64,000 nt of DNA from Lysobacteraceae bacterium NML93-0399 (GTDB lineage: Bacteria > Pseudomonadota > Gammaproteobacteria > Xanthomonadales > Xanthomonadaceae): positions 310,001 through 374,000 of the forward strand of contig NTJI01000001.1 of assembly GCA_002307375.1 (NCBI GenBank), given 5' to 3'. Shown here one piece after another: positions 37,706-45,923 of the stretch. Made by a program: the position numbers and the translations under genes. The notes beneath the pieces were generated by a model. It was not told the DNA's origin, made no database searches, and saw only the letters and a program-made list of their open reading frames with translations. Position 1 is the first letter of the stretch. Each line of letters starts with the position of its first letter.

Positions 37706-37803
37706 ACCATGGAGACACGCATCGGGCCTTGCGCCCGACCCCGCCAAGACGACGGGACGCGGAGTCTAGCAGGCTCGCGCGGGCGCGCCTATCGCTGCGC
37801 GAT

Positions 37804-38367
37804 TCAGGGGGCGCCGATGCGCTCCACGTCCGGCGTGCCGCCGGTCTGGCTGAAGCGGAATGCATAGGACAGCCGTACCGCGGTGGGCGTCTCGACCACG
37901 CCTTCGGCCCGACACGCATCGTCACCGTCGAAGCTGTCGGGCGCCACGCACAGAAGGGCGGGCGCGTAGGCCCATGCGCGGACCGCGAGCAGCGCAGCGT
38001 CGACGAACGCCGTCGTTTCCATGTCCGTTGGCGGCGCACACTCGGCATCGAGCCGGGGGGCGGCCGCCGTCACCGCGCCTTCGACGCCGATCACCGCATC
38101 GACGCACACCACGATCGGCTCGAGCCGCTGCGGCAGCAACGCGGGCGGATAGAGCGGCAGCGGCGCCGGCGACTCGAGGTTGGGATGGATGAAGCGGCGG
38201 TTGCGCGCCGGTTCCATGCGCCGCGTGCCGGCCGCCGGCGCGATCAGCGTCGCACCCACCGCGCCCTGCGCAAACGGCGGCGGTGGCTCGGGCGCCGAGA
38301 CCGGCGCCGACGTAGCGCATCCGGCCAATGCGGCGGCGCAGGCCAGCGCGCCGGCGCATCGGATCAC
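37804..38367 (-). CDS. Lipoprotein with TonB-C-like domain
   Basis: About 187 residues from GTG at 38367, which overlaps the stop of the beta-propeller gene (GTGA). Lipobox LAGC puts the lipidated Cys at residue 17. A Pro-rich stretch (APEPPPPFAQG) follows. The segment PLPLYPPALLPQRLEPIVVC and the later AFVDAALLAVRAWAYAP recall the C-terminal domain of TonB (YPxxA, repeated W.Y.P). Ends with SYAFRFSQTGG. It is probably attached to a membrane facing the periplasm. Function unknown. Confidence 0.6.
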   Translation of the reverse strand: MIRCAGALACAAALAGCATSAPVSAPEPPPPFAQGAVGATLIAPAAGTRRMEPARNRRFIHPNLESPAPLPLYPPALLPQRLEPIVVCVDAVIGVEGAVTAAAPRLDAECAPPTDMETTAFVDAALLAVRAWAYAPALLCVAPDSFDGDDACRAEGVVETPTAVRLSYAFRFSQTGGTPDVERIGAP

Positions 38368-39374
38368 GGCGCGTCGTCCTCGCCGGGCGCCCATGCGAGG
38401 GCATCGGGTTCGCGTCCGGTCGTCCAGTGATCGATGACCTGCCAGCTCTGCGTGTCGATGACCGCGATGCGGTCCGCGCCGCTGATCGCGACGTACGCGC
38501 GCGGGCGCCCGGGGTCGACGATCGCGCCGATGGGCAGCGGCCCGCTGCCGAGCAGGGTGTCCTGCAGCGCCGCGTCTTCGGGCGCGAGCGCCACGGTGGC
38601 GAGCGTGCGGCGCGTGGCGACGTCGAACACCGACAGCGTCGCGGCCTTCGCATTCGTCACCAGCGCCTGGCGGCCATCCGGCGTGAACACCACGCGGATC
38701 GGAAATCCTGCGCTCGGCAGCGTCGCCAGGGTTTCGAGCGTGTCGGCGTCGTGCACGGTCACGGTGTCGTCGGCGCGATTGGTCACCCAGACCGAGCCAT
38801 CGGCCGCGACCGCGATGCCTTCGGCGCCGGCGCCGGCGGGTCGCTCCTGGCCCGCATCCATCGTTGCAAGATCCACACGCAGCACGGTCCCTGCGCGGAT
38901 CTTGCTGACGTAGGCCGCGCGGTCGTCGGGCGTGACCGCGACCATGTGACCGACGCCGTTGCCGATCTCCGCCACACCGATGACCTCGCCGCGCGCGATC
39001 TCCACGCGCAAGAGCGCACCACTGGCTTCGGTCGTCACCAGCGCATCGCCATTGGCCAGCAGCTGCACGCCATGTGGGCGGCCGTGTGCGCCGAGGTCGA
39101 TCGTGCGCGTGCTGCCCGCCTGGAGATCGATGACCGTCAGGCTGTGCGCCGCGTCGCGGTGCCCGTAGGTGGTGACGACGGCCGAGCGGCCGTCGCGCGT
39201 CACCGCGATCTCGTGCGGCGCCGGGCCGGCCGTGTATTCGGACACACGCTCGCCGCTTGCCGCATCGAGTGCCCACACCGTGTCGGCCGCTTTGTTGCCG
39301 ACCAGCACACGCGGGCCGGCCTGCGCGGCGAGGGCCGCCGCAAGCAGGAGCGCTGCGAGCCCCAAGCGCCTCAT
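38364..39374 (-). CDS. Secreted YVTN-type beta-propeller protein
   Basis: 336 residues from ATG at 39374, overlapping the moaE stop (ATGA). Signal peptide LGLAALLLAAALAAQAG. Seven or so repeats of the type DGRSAVVTTYGHRDAA, DDRAAYVSKIRAGTVLRVD, DGSVWVTNRADDTVTVHD and DGRQALVTNAKAATLSVFD make a beta-propeller. Such proteins usually bind ligands or partners in the periplasm, sometimes near metal or redox systems. It directly follows molybdopterin genes, so a role with a periplasmic molybdoenzyme can be imagined but is unproved. Confidence 0.8.
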   Translation of the reverse strand: MRRLGLAALLLAAALAAQAGPRVLVGNKAADTVWALDAASGERVSEYTAGPAPHEIAVTRDGRSAVVTTYGHRDAAHSLTVIDLQAGSTRTIDLGAHGRPHGVQLLANGDALVTTEASGALLRVEIARGEVIGVAEIGNGVGHMVAVTPDDRAAYVSKIRAGTVLRVDLATMDAGQERPAGAGAEGIAVAADGSVWVTNRADDTVTVHDADTLETLATLPSAGFPIRVVFTPDGRQALVTNAKAATLSVFDVATRRTLATVALAPEDAALQDTLLGSGPLPIGAIVDPGRPRAYVAISGADRIAVIDTQSWQVIDHWTTGREPDALAWAPGEDDAP

Positions 39375-39814
39375 GTACCGGCTCCCGGGGTGGCATCGGG
39401 ATGCAGCCAGCCCGCATCCCCGTCGGCATACCGCTCGTGCTTCCAGATCGGCACGCGCGCCTTGATCTCGTCGATGATGTAGCGACAGGCCTCGAACGCG
39501 GCGCCGCGATGTGCGGCGGTGACGCCCACCCAGACCGCCATGTCGCCGATCGCCAGATCGCCGATGCGGTGCACGCACAGCGCGCCGCACAGCTCGAATT
39601 TCTCGCGCGCCTCGGCGATCACGCGCGCGCCTTCGGCTTCGGCCAGCGCCACGTAGGACTCGTAACGCAGGCCCAGCACCGGCCGGCCCTCGTTGTGGTC
39701 GCGCACCCAGCCCTCGAAGCTGGCGAAAGCGCCGGCGCGGTCGTGCTGTACGCGGCGGCGCAGCGGCGCCAGGTCGACCGGCGCATCGGCCAGCCAGAAA
39801 TCACGGGTGTCCAT
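39371..39814 (-). CDS. moaE: Molybdopterin synthase catalytic subunit MoaE
   Basis: 147 residues from ATG at 39814. The FEGWVRDHNEG segment, VHRIGDLAIGDMAVWV and the active-site KARVPIWKHE are typical. With thiocarboxylated MoaD it puts two sulfurs into precursor Z to make molybdopterin. One base separates it from moaD. Confidence 0.95.
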   Translation of the reverse strand: MDTRDFWLADAPVDLAPLRRRVQHDRAGAFASFEGWVRDHNEGRPVLGLRYESYVALAEAEGARVIAEAREKFELCGALCVHRIGDLAIGDMAVWVGVTAAHRGAAFEACRYIIDEIKARVPIWKHERYADGDAGWLHPDATPGAGT

Positions 39815-39815
39815 C

Positions 39816-40058
39816 TCAGCCTCCGCTGACCGGGGGAATGAAGGCAATCTCGCTGCCGTCACGCACCGCATCGTCCCAGTGCGCGAACGCACCATCGACG
39901 GCGACGCGCAGGCGCTCGACCGGCAATGCGAAACCGTGGCGGGCCTGCAGTTCGGCATAGAGCGCGCGCAGGGTGTCGGCACCGGTGGTCACTGTGTCCT
40001 CGCCCCGCCCTGCCGCATCGCGCAGGCTGGCGAAATACAGCACCCGCACCGCGCTCAT
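39816..40058 (-). CDS. moaD: Molybdopterin synthase sulfur carrier MoaD
   Basis: 80 residues from ATG at 40058, overlapping the moaC stop (ATGA). Ubiquitin-like fold with [14 protein letters not shown] at the start, and the essential C-terminal Gly-Gly in IPPVSGG. Confidence 0.94.
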   Translation of the reverse strand: MSAVRVLYFASLRDAAGRGEDTVTTGADTLRALYAELQARHGFALPVERLRVAVDGAFAHWDDAVRDGSEIAFIPPVSGG

Positions 40059-40582
40059 CGCGCACCGCCTGCGATCGCGCCGACATCGCGCTTGCCGCCG
40101 CGCTTGCCGACCAGCTTCGCCGGGCCGAGCACGATCGCGTGCGACAGCGCCTTGCACATGTCGTAGACCGTCAGCGCCGCGACCGTGGCACCAGTCAGCG
40201 CCTCCATCTCGACGCCCGTGCGATGTGTGGTCTTGACCGTGCACTCGATGCGCAGCTCACGCTCGGCGTGCCAGTCGACCGCGATGCGGATGCCGTCGAT
40301 CGGCAGCGGATGACAGAAGGGAATGAGCTCGTGCGTGCGCTTGACCGCCATCGTGCCGGCGATGATCGCGGTGTCGACGATGCCGCCCTTGGCACTCTTG
40401 AGGCCGTTGGCCCGCAGCTGCGTGGCGACATCGGCCGGAAACCGGACCCGGCATTCGGCGTTCGCCGCGCGCGCAGTGGTGGCCTTGCCGGAAACGTCCA
40501 CCATCGCCGGACGTCCGGCAGCGTCGATGTGGGTCAAGGAGCGGGCTGACTGGGATCTGGTACGGGGCATGTGCAGCGTCAT
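40055..40582 (-). CDS. moaC: Cyclic pyranopterin monophosphate synthase MoaC
   Basis: 175 residues from ATG at 40582, or 171 from ATG at 40570; neither has a good ribosome site. The core [18 protein letters not shown], the [16 protein letters not shown] motif and [20 protein letters not shown] are intact. It converts the MoaA product to cyclic pyranopterin. The leader upstream contains inverted repeats. Confidence 0.94.
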   Translation of the reverse strand: MTLHMPRTRSQSARSLTHIDAAGRPAMVDVSGKATTARAANAECRVRFPADVATQLRANGLKSAKGGIVDTAIIAGTMAVKRTHELIPFCHPLPIDGIRIAVDWHAERELRIECTVKTTHRTGVEMEALTGATVAALTVYDMCKALSHAIVLGPAKLVGKRGGKRDVGAIAGGAR

Positions 40583-40586
40583 GGCA

Positions 40587-40696
40587 TCTGGAGACGGGGA
40601 TGGTACCCGTCGAGGTCGCGTGGGCCTGTCGTTCCACCGTGCCGCCCGCCTTCGTCGCACACCTCGGCCGACGGATACGCGCGGCCACGACAGGCC
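40587..40696 (-). promoter_or_regulatory. Possible structured leader before moaC
   Basis: In the 225-base gap between moaA and moaC there is a perfect 10-bp inverted repeat: GGCCTGTCGT at 40623-40632 and ACGACAGGCC at 40687-40696. The 54 bases between include CGTCG...CGACG. Nearer the start, GACGGG / CCCGTC (40593-40598 and 40606-40611) forms a 6-bp hairpin ending 11 bases before the moaC ATG. On the moaC strand these would form a closed multi-stem leader. It does not fit the Moco riboswitch pattern that I can recall. Confidence 0.35.
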
Positions 40697-40807
40697 GAAG
40701 GCGTCAACAGCCGCAGCGTCATGCCAGCGCCACCGCAGCGATCAGTGCATTGGAGTCACACCGGAACGCGCGCCCGGACAAACCGTCCAGCGCCCACCTG
40801 CGCCGCC

Positions 40808-41830
40808 TCAGCCGCCGACCAGGAACATCTCGACATGCTTGCGCGGCGCACGTGTGCTGCCGCGCAGTTCGCTGTAGCGGTCCGCGCGTCGCGACCACAG
40901 GTCGGCCAGCCGCTGCGAGAATGCGGCCTCACCTTCGGCCAGCCAGTCCCGCATCGGCTGGCCGCGGCCCGAGAACAGACAGGTATAGAGGCTGCCGTCG
41001 GCCGACACGCGGGCACGCTGGCAATCGCCGCAGAACGGCGCGGTCACCGAACTGATGAAGCCGATCTCGCCGGCGCCATCGGCGTAGGCGTGGCGCTCGG
41101 CGACTTCGCCGCGATAGTTCGCATCCAGCGCGCGCAGGGGCCAGCGCGCATCGATGCGCGCGTGCAGTTCGCGCGACGGCACCACCCGCGCGCGGTCCCA
41201 GCCGTTGCAGGTGCCGACATCCATGTATTCGATGAAACGCAGCACGTGCCCGCTGCCACGGAAATGCGCGGCCATGCGTTCGACCTCGTGGTCGTTGACG
41301 CCACGCTGTACGACGCAGTTGAACTTGATGCCCGAGAAGCCCGCGGCTTCCGCCGCGGCGATGCCCGCCAGCACATCGTCGATCGTGCCGCGCCCGCCCG
41401 AGAGGCTGTGGAAGAGGTCGGGATCGAGTGCATCGAGGCTGACCGTCAGGCGCTGCAGGCCGGCATCGCGCAGGGCCTGCGCGTGGCGTGCGAGCAGCGA
41501 TGCATTCGTGGTCATCGCCAGATCGGTGATGCCCGGCACCTTCGCCAGGCGCTCGACCAGCGCCGGCAGATGCTTGCGCAGCAGCGGCTCGCCGCCGGTC
41601 AGGCGCAGCTTGTGCATGCCCAGGCGCGCGAAACCGCGCACCAGGGTTTCGATCTCGTCGAAGGACAGCCGCCCCGCCTGGTCGAAGCCGTAGTCGTCCG
41701 GCACGCGGTCGGCGGGCATGCAGTAGCCGCAGCGGAAGTTGCAGGCCTCGATGACCGACAGGCGCAGGTCGTGCAGCGGCCGGCCGAGACGGTCCAGCGG
41801 GGCCTGCGGCAATTGCGGCAACGCACTCAT
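40808..41830 (-). CDS. moaA: GTP 3',8-cyclase MoaA
   Basis: 340 residues from ATG at 41830, overlapping the stop of the beta-lactamase-fold gene. A radical-SAM enzyme: first cluster CNFRCGYC (Cys30, 34, 37), second cluster in FCGDCQRARVSADGSLYTC, SAM-binding LTGGEPLLR and the C-terminal GG (EMFLVGG). It makes 3',8-cyclo-GTP, the first step of molybdenum cofactor synthesis. Confidence 0.95.
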   Translation of the reverse strand: MSALPQLPQAPLDRLGRPLHDLRLSVIEACNFRCGYCMPADRVPDDYGFDQAGRLSFDEIETLVRGFARLGMHKLRLTGGEPLLRKHLPALVERLAKVPGITDLAMTTNASLLARHAQALRDAGLQRLTVSLDALDPDLFHSLSGGRGTIDDVLAGIAAAEAAGFSGIKFNCVVQRGVNDHEVERMAAHFRGSGHVLRFIEYMDVGTCNGWDRARVVPSRELHARIDARWPLRALDANYRGEVAERHAYADGAGEIGFISSVTAPFCGDCQRARVSADGSLYTCLFSGRGQPMRDWLAEGEAAFSQRLADLWSRRADRYSELRGSTRAPRKHVEMFLVGG

Positions 41831-42597
41831 GTGGCCGCATCCTGCGCAAGCGCGGGTGCACGCAGTGCGAACCGGGCACCCGGCATGGCGATCGTGTGGC
41901 CGCGCGCCTGCAGCGCGGCGCCGTCTTCGGCGGACGCGTAGTGATAGAGCACGCAGCGCGCGAGCAGATCCGGCGCGTATTCGCGCTCCAGATCGTCGAT
42001 GCCGCTGTGCGAGGGATTGCTGTGCAGACCGCAGTCGTGGGCGATCAGCTCGTCGCGGTCGGCAAAGCGCGCCAGCATTTCGGGGATCGGCCGGGTATCG
42101 CCGCTCCACGTCAGGCTGCCGGGCAGGCGCAGGCCGTAGGCGGTCTCGGGCCAGTGATGGCGCACGGGAAACACTTCGAGGCGCACGCCCTCGTGCCAGA
42201 ACGCGTCGCCGACCGGAATGAGCCGGAACGCGTCCCAGAAGTTTGCCCCGCCCTCGGCCAGCACGTTCGGATAGTCGCCCACGCGCCGGTGCAGCAGCGG
42301 CACCACCGGCGCCGGCACGTAGATCGGCATGCGGCCACGGCGCGCGGCGTCGAAATAGCGATCGACGAACAGGCGCTCGAAGCCGGCGACGTGATCGAGA
42401 TGCACATGGGTGACGAACAGTGCCCGCGGCGCTTCGCCGTAGTGGTCGAGATAGGCCGTGAGGCCTTCGCCGCCGCAGTCGATCGTCAGCCAGGGGGCGC
42501 CGTCCCGCTCGATGGTCGCCATCGGCGAGCCCAGCGCCACCGCAGATGCGTTGCCGACGCCCTGGAAACGCAGCGCCCAGTCCACCGCGCCGGTCAT
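41827..42597 (-). CDS. Metallo-beta-lactamase-fold hydrolase
   Basis: 256 residues from ATG at 42597, which shares one base with the kdkA stop. The metal motif is THVHLDHVAG, with further ligands in VFPVRHHWPETAYG, SGDTRP and LIAHDCG. The overall form is like RNase Z/ArsR-type or phosphodiesterase members (LTWSGDTRPIPE). Cytoplasmic. Substrate not identifiable. Overlaps on both sides show it is an integral part of the operon. Confidence 0.82.
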   Translation of the reverse strand: MTGAVDWALRFQGVGNASAVALGSPMATIERDGAPWLTIDCGGEGLTAYLDHYGEAPRALFVTHVHLDHVAGFERLFVDRYFDAARRGRMPIYVPAPVVPLLHRRVGDYPNVLAEGGANFWDAFRLIPVGDAFWHEGVRLEVFPVRHHWPETAYGLRLPGSLTWSGDTRPIPEMLARFADRDELIAHDCGLHSNPSHSGIDDLEREYAPDLLARCVLYHYASAEDGAALQARGHTIAMPGARFALRAPALAQDAAT

Positions 42598-43367
42598 CAG
42601 GTGCCCCGGCTCCACAGCGTGTCGTAGGACCGGCGCAAACGGGCGAAATCCTGCTCGACCTCGTCTTCGGGACGGTCACCGCGCAACTTCAGCAGCGAAC
42701 GCTTGAGGCGAGCCAGGTTCCGCTCGCGCCACCGCGTTTCGGGAATCCGCAGCCGGCCGCGGTCGAGATCGATCAGCCAGCCCTTGCCGACGCCGTCGAA
42801 GAGGATGTTGTGGGCATTGAGATCGGCGTGGTCGAGCCCGGCGCGGTGGAAGCGCGCGATCAGGCGGCCGGTCTGCTCCAGCGGCGCCCCGGCCGGGGAA
42901 TCGGCCATGTGATCGGCCAGCGAGCGCACGTCGGGCAGGCGCTCCATCAGGATCCACGCCCGGTACTGCAGCCCGCGTCGCAGGTAACTGGCGGCGATCG
43001 GCTGCGGCACCGGCAGGTCGCGACGCAGCAGCTCGCGCAGCAGGCGGAACTCGACGAAGCTGCGCACGTGCCGGGTGCCGCGCCACAGGTGCAGGTCGCG
43101 GTTGAGACGACCCACCATCCCGCCACGCAGGTACTGCCGCAGCACGCAGGGACCGTGCGAGGCCTCGATGAACCACGCGCCGCCGCGGCCACTGCCGTCG
43201 ACCCGCTGCGCCCGCTCGCCCCATTGCGCAGGGTCGAACCAGCGCGGATCGGCTTGCCGCAGTTGCGTGCCGTCGAACAGAATGGCCCCGTATTCCACCG
43301 CTCGCCCGCCCATGCGGTCCCCCGCCGGGATCGGCGTCAGGCTCTCGGCGGGATCGAATCTGCTCAT
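42597..43367 (-). CDS. kdkA: 3-deoxy-D-manno-octulosonic acid (Kdo) kinase
   Basis: 256 residues from ATG at 43367. It phosphorylates Kdo in lipid A-core. The kinase pattern is: [28 protein letters not shown], catalytic loop [14 protein letters not shown] and metal loop [10 protein letters not shown]. All catalytic residues (Asp, Asn, Asp) are kept, unlike in the fab-cluster kinase. It is divergent from the heptosyltransferase gene, with 20 bases between start codons. Confidence 0.9.
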   Translation of the reverse strand: MSRFDPAESLTPIPAGDRMGGRAVEYGAILFDGTQLRQADPRWFDPAQWGERAQRVDGSGRGGAWFIEASHGPCVLRQYLRGGMVGRLNRDLHLWRGTRHVRSFVEFRLLRELLRRDLPVPQPIAASYLRRGLQYRAWILMERLPDVRSLADHMADSPAGAPLEQTGRLIARFHRAGLDHADLNAHNILFDGVGKGWLIDLDRGRLRIPETRWRERNLARLKRSLLKLRGDRPEDEVEQDFARLRRSYDTLWSRGT

Positions 43368-43387
43368 CCAGACGAGTCTAACAAGCC

Positions 43388-44503
43388 TTGACGCCTGTCC
43401 CGCCCGGTTCGCACACCCCGACGCCGGCCTTCAGCCCGGGTTCGCCTCCGCGTTCGATCTGCCTGCTGCGCCTGTCGGCGCTGGGCGACGTGACCCACGT
43501 ACTGCCGCTGGTGCGCACGCTCCGCCAGGCATGGCCCGACGTCGCCCTGACCTGGGTGATCGGCAAGGGCGAATACCGTTTGCTCGAAGGTCTGCCGGGC
43601 GTGGATTTCGTGGTGTACGACAAGAAGACCGGCATCGCCGGGATGCGTGCGCTGCGCCGCGAACTGCAGGCGCGGCTCGGACCTGAGCGCCGCTTCGACG
43701 TGCTGCTGCAGATGCAGGTGGCCGCGCGCGCGAACCTGCTGTCGGCCTTCATTCCCGCGCGCGTGCGCGTGGGCTACGACGCGGCGCGCTCGAAGGACCT
43801 GCACGGGCTGTTCGTCAACACGCGCATCCCCGACCGCCCCGGCATCCACGTGCTCGACGCGCTGGGCAGCTTCTGCGAACCGCTCGGCCTGCGCCAGACG
43901 CGTGTCGACTGGCAGGACATGCCGGTGCCGGCTGAGGCCTTCGACTGGGCACGCGCGCAGTGGCCGGACGACGGCCGTCCGGTGCTGATGATTTCCCCGT
44001 GCTCGAGCCACGTGCGCCGCAACTGGTACCCGGACCGCTACGCCGCCCTTGCCGACCACGCCGCCGACGCCGGCTGGCGGATCGTGCTGTGCGGCGGGCG
44101 CAGTGAGCTTGAGCGGCAGACCACCGATGCGATCGTCTCGGCGATGCGGCACGAGGCGCTGGATCTGGTCGGCAAGGACACGCTCAAGCAGCTGCCCGCC
44201 CTGCTGTCGCGCGCGCAGCTGCTGGTCACGCCCGACTCCGGGCCGATGCATATCGCCAACGCGATGGGCACCAAGGTGCTGGGCCTGCACGCGGCCAGCA
44301 ATCCCGAGCGCAGCGGTCCGTATTCGGATCGTCGCTTCTGCGTGGATCGCTACGACGACGCTGCCCGGAAGTTTCTCGGCAAGCCGGCGTCGGCCCTCAA
44401 ATGGGGCACGAAGATCGAATTCGACGACGTCATGGCCCTGGTGACGCTCGACGATGCGATTGCCGCCTTCGAACGTCGCCGCGCCGACCTCCCGCGCGGA
44501 TGA
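43388..44503 (+). CDS. Glycosyltransferase family 9 heptosyltransferase
   Basis: 371 residues from TTG at 43388; an in-frame TAA at 43379 leaves no earlier start, and no ATG lies before [19 protein letters not shown]. That GDVTH motif, the [14 protein letters not shown] nucleotide region, and [22 protein letters not shown] are typical of ADP-heptose:LPS heptosyltransferases (GT9). It extends the LPS inner core. The partner gene kdkA is adjacent. The first 25 residues are Pro-rich and may be untranslated if another start is used. Confidence 0.88.
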   Translation: MTPVPPGSHTPTPAFSPGSPPRSICLLRLSALGDVTHVLPLVRTLRQAWPDVALTWVIGKGEYRLLEGLPGVDFVVYDKKTGIAGMRALRRELQARLGPERRFDVLLQMQVAARANLLSAFIPARVRVGYDAARSKDLHGLFVNTRIPDRPGIHVLDALGSFCEPLGLRQTRVDWQDMPVPAEAFDWARAQWPDDGRPVLMISPCSSHVRRNWYPDRYAALADHAADAGWRIVLCGGRSELERQTTDAIVSAMRHEALDLVGKDTLKQLPALLSRAQLLVTPDSGPMHIANAMGTKVLGLHAASNPERSGPYSDRRFCVDRYDDAARKFLGKPASALKWGTKIEFDDVMALVTLDDAIAAFERRRADLPRG

Positions 44504-44516
44504 GGACGCCCCGCTG

Positions 44517-44888
44517 ATGGACCCGATCGTCGCCGGACTGCTTGCCACCGTCGTCGGCGCGGTCGTCGGCGGCGCCGTCAGCTACCTGCTCAACCGCCAG
44601 CTGCACGCGCAGCAGCTCGAGCGCCTGCGCACCGAACACAAGACCGAGTTCGCCGCCGAAGACACCGCGCGGCATTTCCTCGCCCATCGCGGCTATACCG
44701 ATCGTTCGTTCGAGGTGCTGCGCAAGCACCTGGGCGGGTTCGAGGACGACGAACTGCGGCGCATCCTGGTGCGCGCCGGCGCAGTGCGCACCTTCCGCGA
44801 TGACGGCAGCGAGTGGTGGCGGCTGCTCAGCCGGATGGACGAGTACATCGAACACAAGGCGCGCCGCGGTCGTCCCGCCGGCGACTGA
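44517..44888 (+). CDS. Membrane-anchored hypothetical protein
   Basis: 123 residues from ATG at 44517, 13 bases after the heptosyltransferase gene. A single N-terminal membrane helix (IVAGLLATVVGAVVGGAVSYLL) is followed by a charged domain. That domain has the run RSFEVLRKHLGGFEDDEL, then RAGAVRTFRDDGSEWWRLL. This looks like a small helical DNA- or protein-binding module. No family recognised. Probably co-transcribed with the heptosyltransferase. Confidence 0.7.
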   Translation: MDPIVAGLLATVVGAVVGGAVSYLLNRQLHAQQLERLRTEHKTEFAAEDTARHFLAHRGYTDRSFEVLRKHLGGFEDDELRRILVRAGAVRTFRDDGSEWWRLLSRMDEYIEHKARRGRPAGD

Positions 44889-44891
44889 ACC

Positions 44892-45302
44892 TCACGGCGC
44901 GGGCTTGCCGCCCCGGTAATCGGCGTAGGACTTCTCCTCGACGTAGGCCGAGCCCAGCGCCAGATTGATCGCCTTCTTGATCCGCGCACGCTCGTCGTTC
45001 TCGAAGTAGACGCTGCGCGCCAGACGCACGAAATCGGCGTCGAACGCCCCGGCGCGCTCCTTGACGCGGATCTCGTCCTCGATGTCCCACAGGCGTTCGT
45101 TGACCGCCTTGAGTTCGGCGCGCAGGCGCACGATGTCGTGGCCGGCGGCCGGGTGTGCCATCCAGGTCTGCTCGAGCGCGGCCAGCTCGGTGCGCACGTT
45201 GTCGAGCTTGGCGGGATCGTCCATCCGCTCGGACTTGATCTGCAGGATCGAGAGCTTGTCGAGCAGCTCGCCGAACGAGACGGGCACGGAGATTTCGGAC
45301 AT
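44892..45302 (-). CDS. DUF6165 family protein
   Basis: 136 residues from ATG at 45302. It begins MSEISVPVSFGELLDKLSIL, then IKSERMDDPAKLDNVRTEL. The rest is highly charged helices ending YVEEKSYADYRGGKPAP. I associate this with DUF6165, found near LPS-core and glycosyltransferase genes; its role is unknown. Convergent with the membrane-anchored protein gene. Confidence 0.75.
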   Translation of the reverse strand: MSEISVPVSFGELLDKLSILQIKSERMDDPAKLDNVRTELAALEQTWMAHPAAGHDIVRLRAELKAVNERLWDIEDEIRVKERAGAFDADFVRLARSVYFENDERARIKKAINLALGSAYVEEKSYADYRGGKPAP

Positions 45303-45348
45303 GACGGACGCCGTGGAGATGAACGGGCCGTGCAGTGTAACGCCGCGC

Positions 45349-45377
45349 TTGTCGCCCACGCGGAGCGCCCGTATCAT
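45349..45377 (+). promoter_or_regulatory. Promoter for tRNA-Ser(CGA)
   Basis: TTGTCG (45349-45354) and TATCAT (45372-45377) with a 17-base spacer. Transcription would begin near 45384, about 30 bases before the tRNA. It overlaps the 5' end of the opposite-strand DUF6165 gene region. Confidence 0.55.
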
Positions 45378-45413
45378 TGCGCCCCCGGACGCCAGCGGCG
45401 CCGGGGACCATCT

Positions 45414-45504
45414 GGAGAGGTGGCAGAGCGGTTGAATGTACCTGACTCGAAATCAGGCAGGCGTTAATAGCGCCTCGGGGGTTCGAATCCCCCCCTCTCC
45501 GCCA
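45414..45504 (+). tRNA. tRNA-Ser (anticodon CGA)
   Basis: 91 bases including CCA. Acceptor GGAGAGG pairs with CCTCTCC. The anticodon stem CCTGA/TCAGG holds the loop CTCGAAA, giving CGA, which reads UCG. A long variable arm and the T-loop GGTTCGAATCC are present. Confidence 0.95.
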
Positions 45505-45511
45505 GATTCGC

Positions 45512-45536
45512 AAACGCCCCGCAAGGGGCGTTTTGC
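45512..45536 (+). terminator. Terminator after tRNA-Ser(CGA)
   Basis: Stem AAACGCCCC / GGGGCGTTT with loop GCAA followed by a T-run, 8 bases after the tRNA. Confidence 0.82.
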
Positions 45537-45923
45537 GTTTCGGGGTGCCTGACGACCACGACGCCCGCGCCGTGGGGCCCGTCCATCAGCTGATCGGCCG
45601 CCGATCGCAGCGGCCCGGCAAGCGTCTGGCTTCGCCGTCCATCTCGAGCATCGACAGACTGCCGTGACGTCCCGACCGCGCCGCCGCGACTTCGCGGATC
45701 GGGCAAGCCAGCTACGGCGTATCGGCACTCACGACATCCAGAGTCGTGTCGATCACGCCCTTCGGCGAGGACGACCCGGAAGGCGCAAATCAGCCATCGA
45801 CAGAGCGCGCAGCGCGGATTTTTCCGACGGTCACCGCCGCGGCCGTCGTGCAGGCTTCCGCTCCACGTGATCGCCGGCCTCGGGCTGACGCGCGCGTGAT
45901 CGGACTCGACACCAAGGAGCGGC
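45537..45923. other. Non-coding stretch before the autotransporter
   Basis: 387 bases between the tRNA terminator and the autotransporter start. Short ORFs on both strands have no recognisable protein signal. Only the ribosome site (AAGGAG at 45913-45918) is clear. I see no attachment-site repeat of the tRNA 3' end. Confidence 0.5.

Noticed and set aside
40583..40807. Known Moco riboswitch before moaC
   Set aside because: The inverted repeats are real, but I could not match the conserved Moco motif bases, so only an unnamed possible leader is reported.
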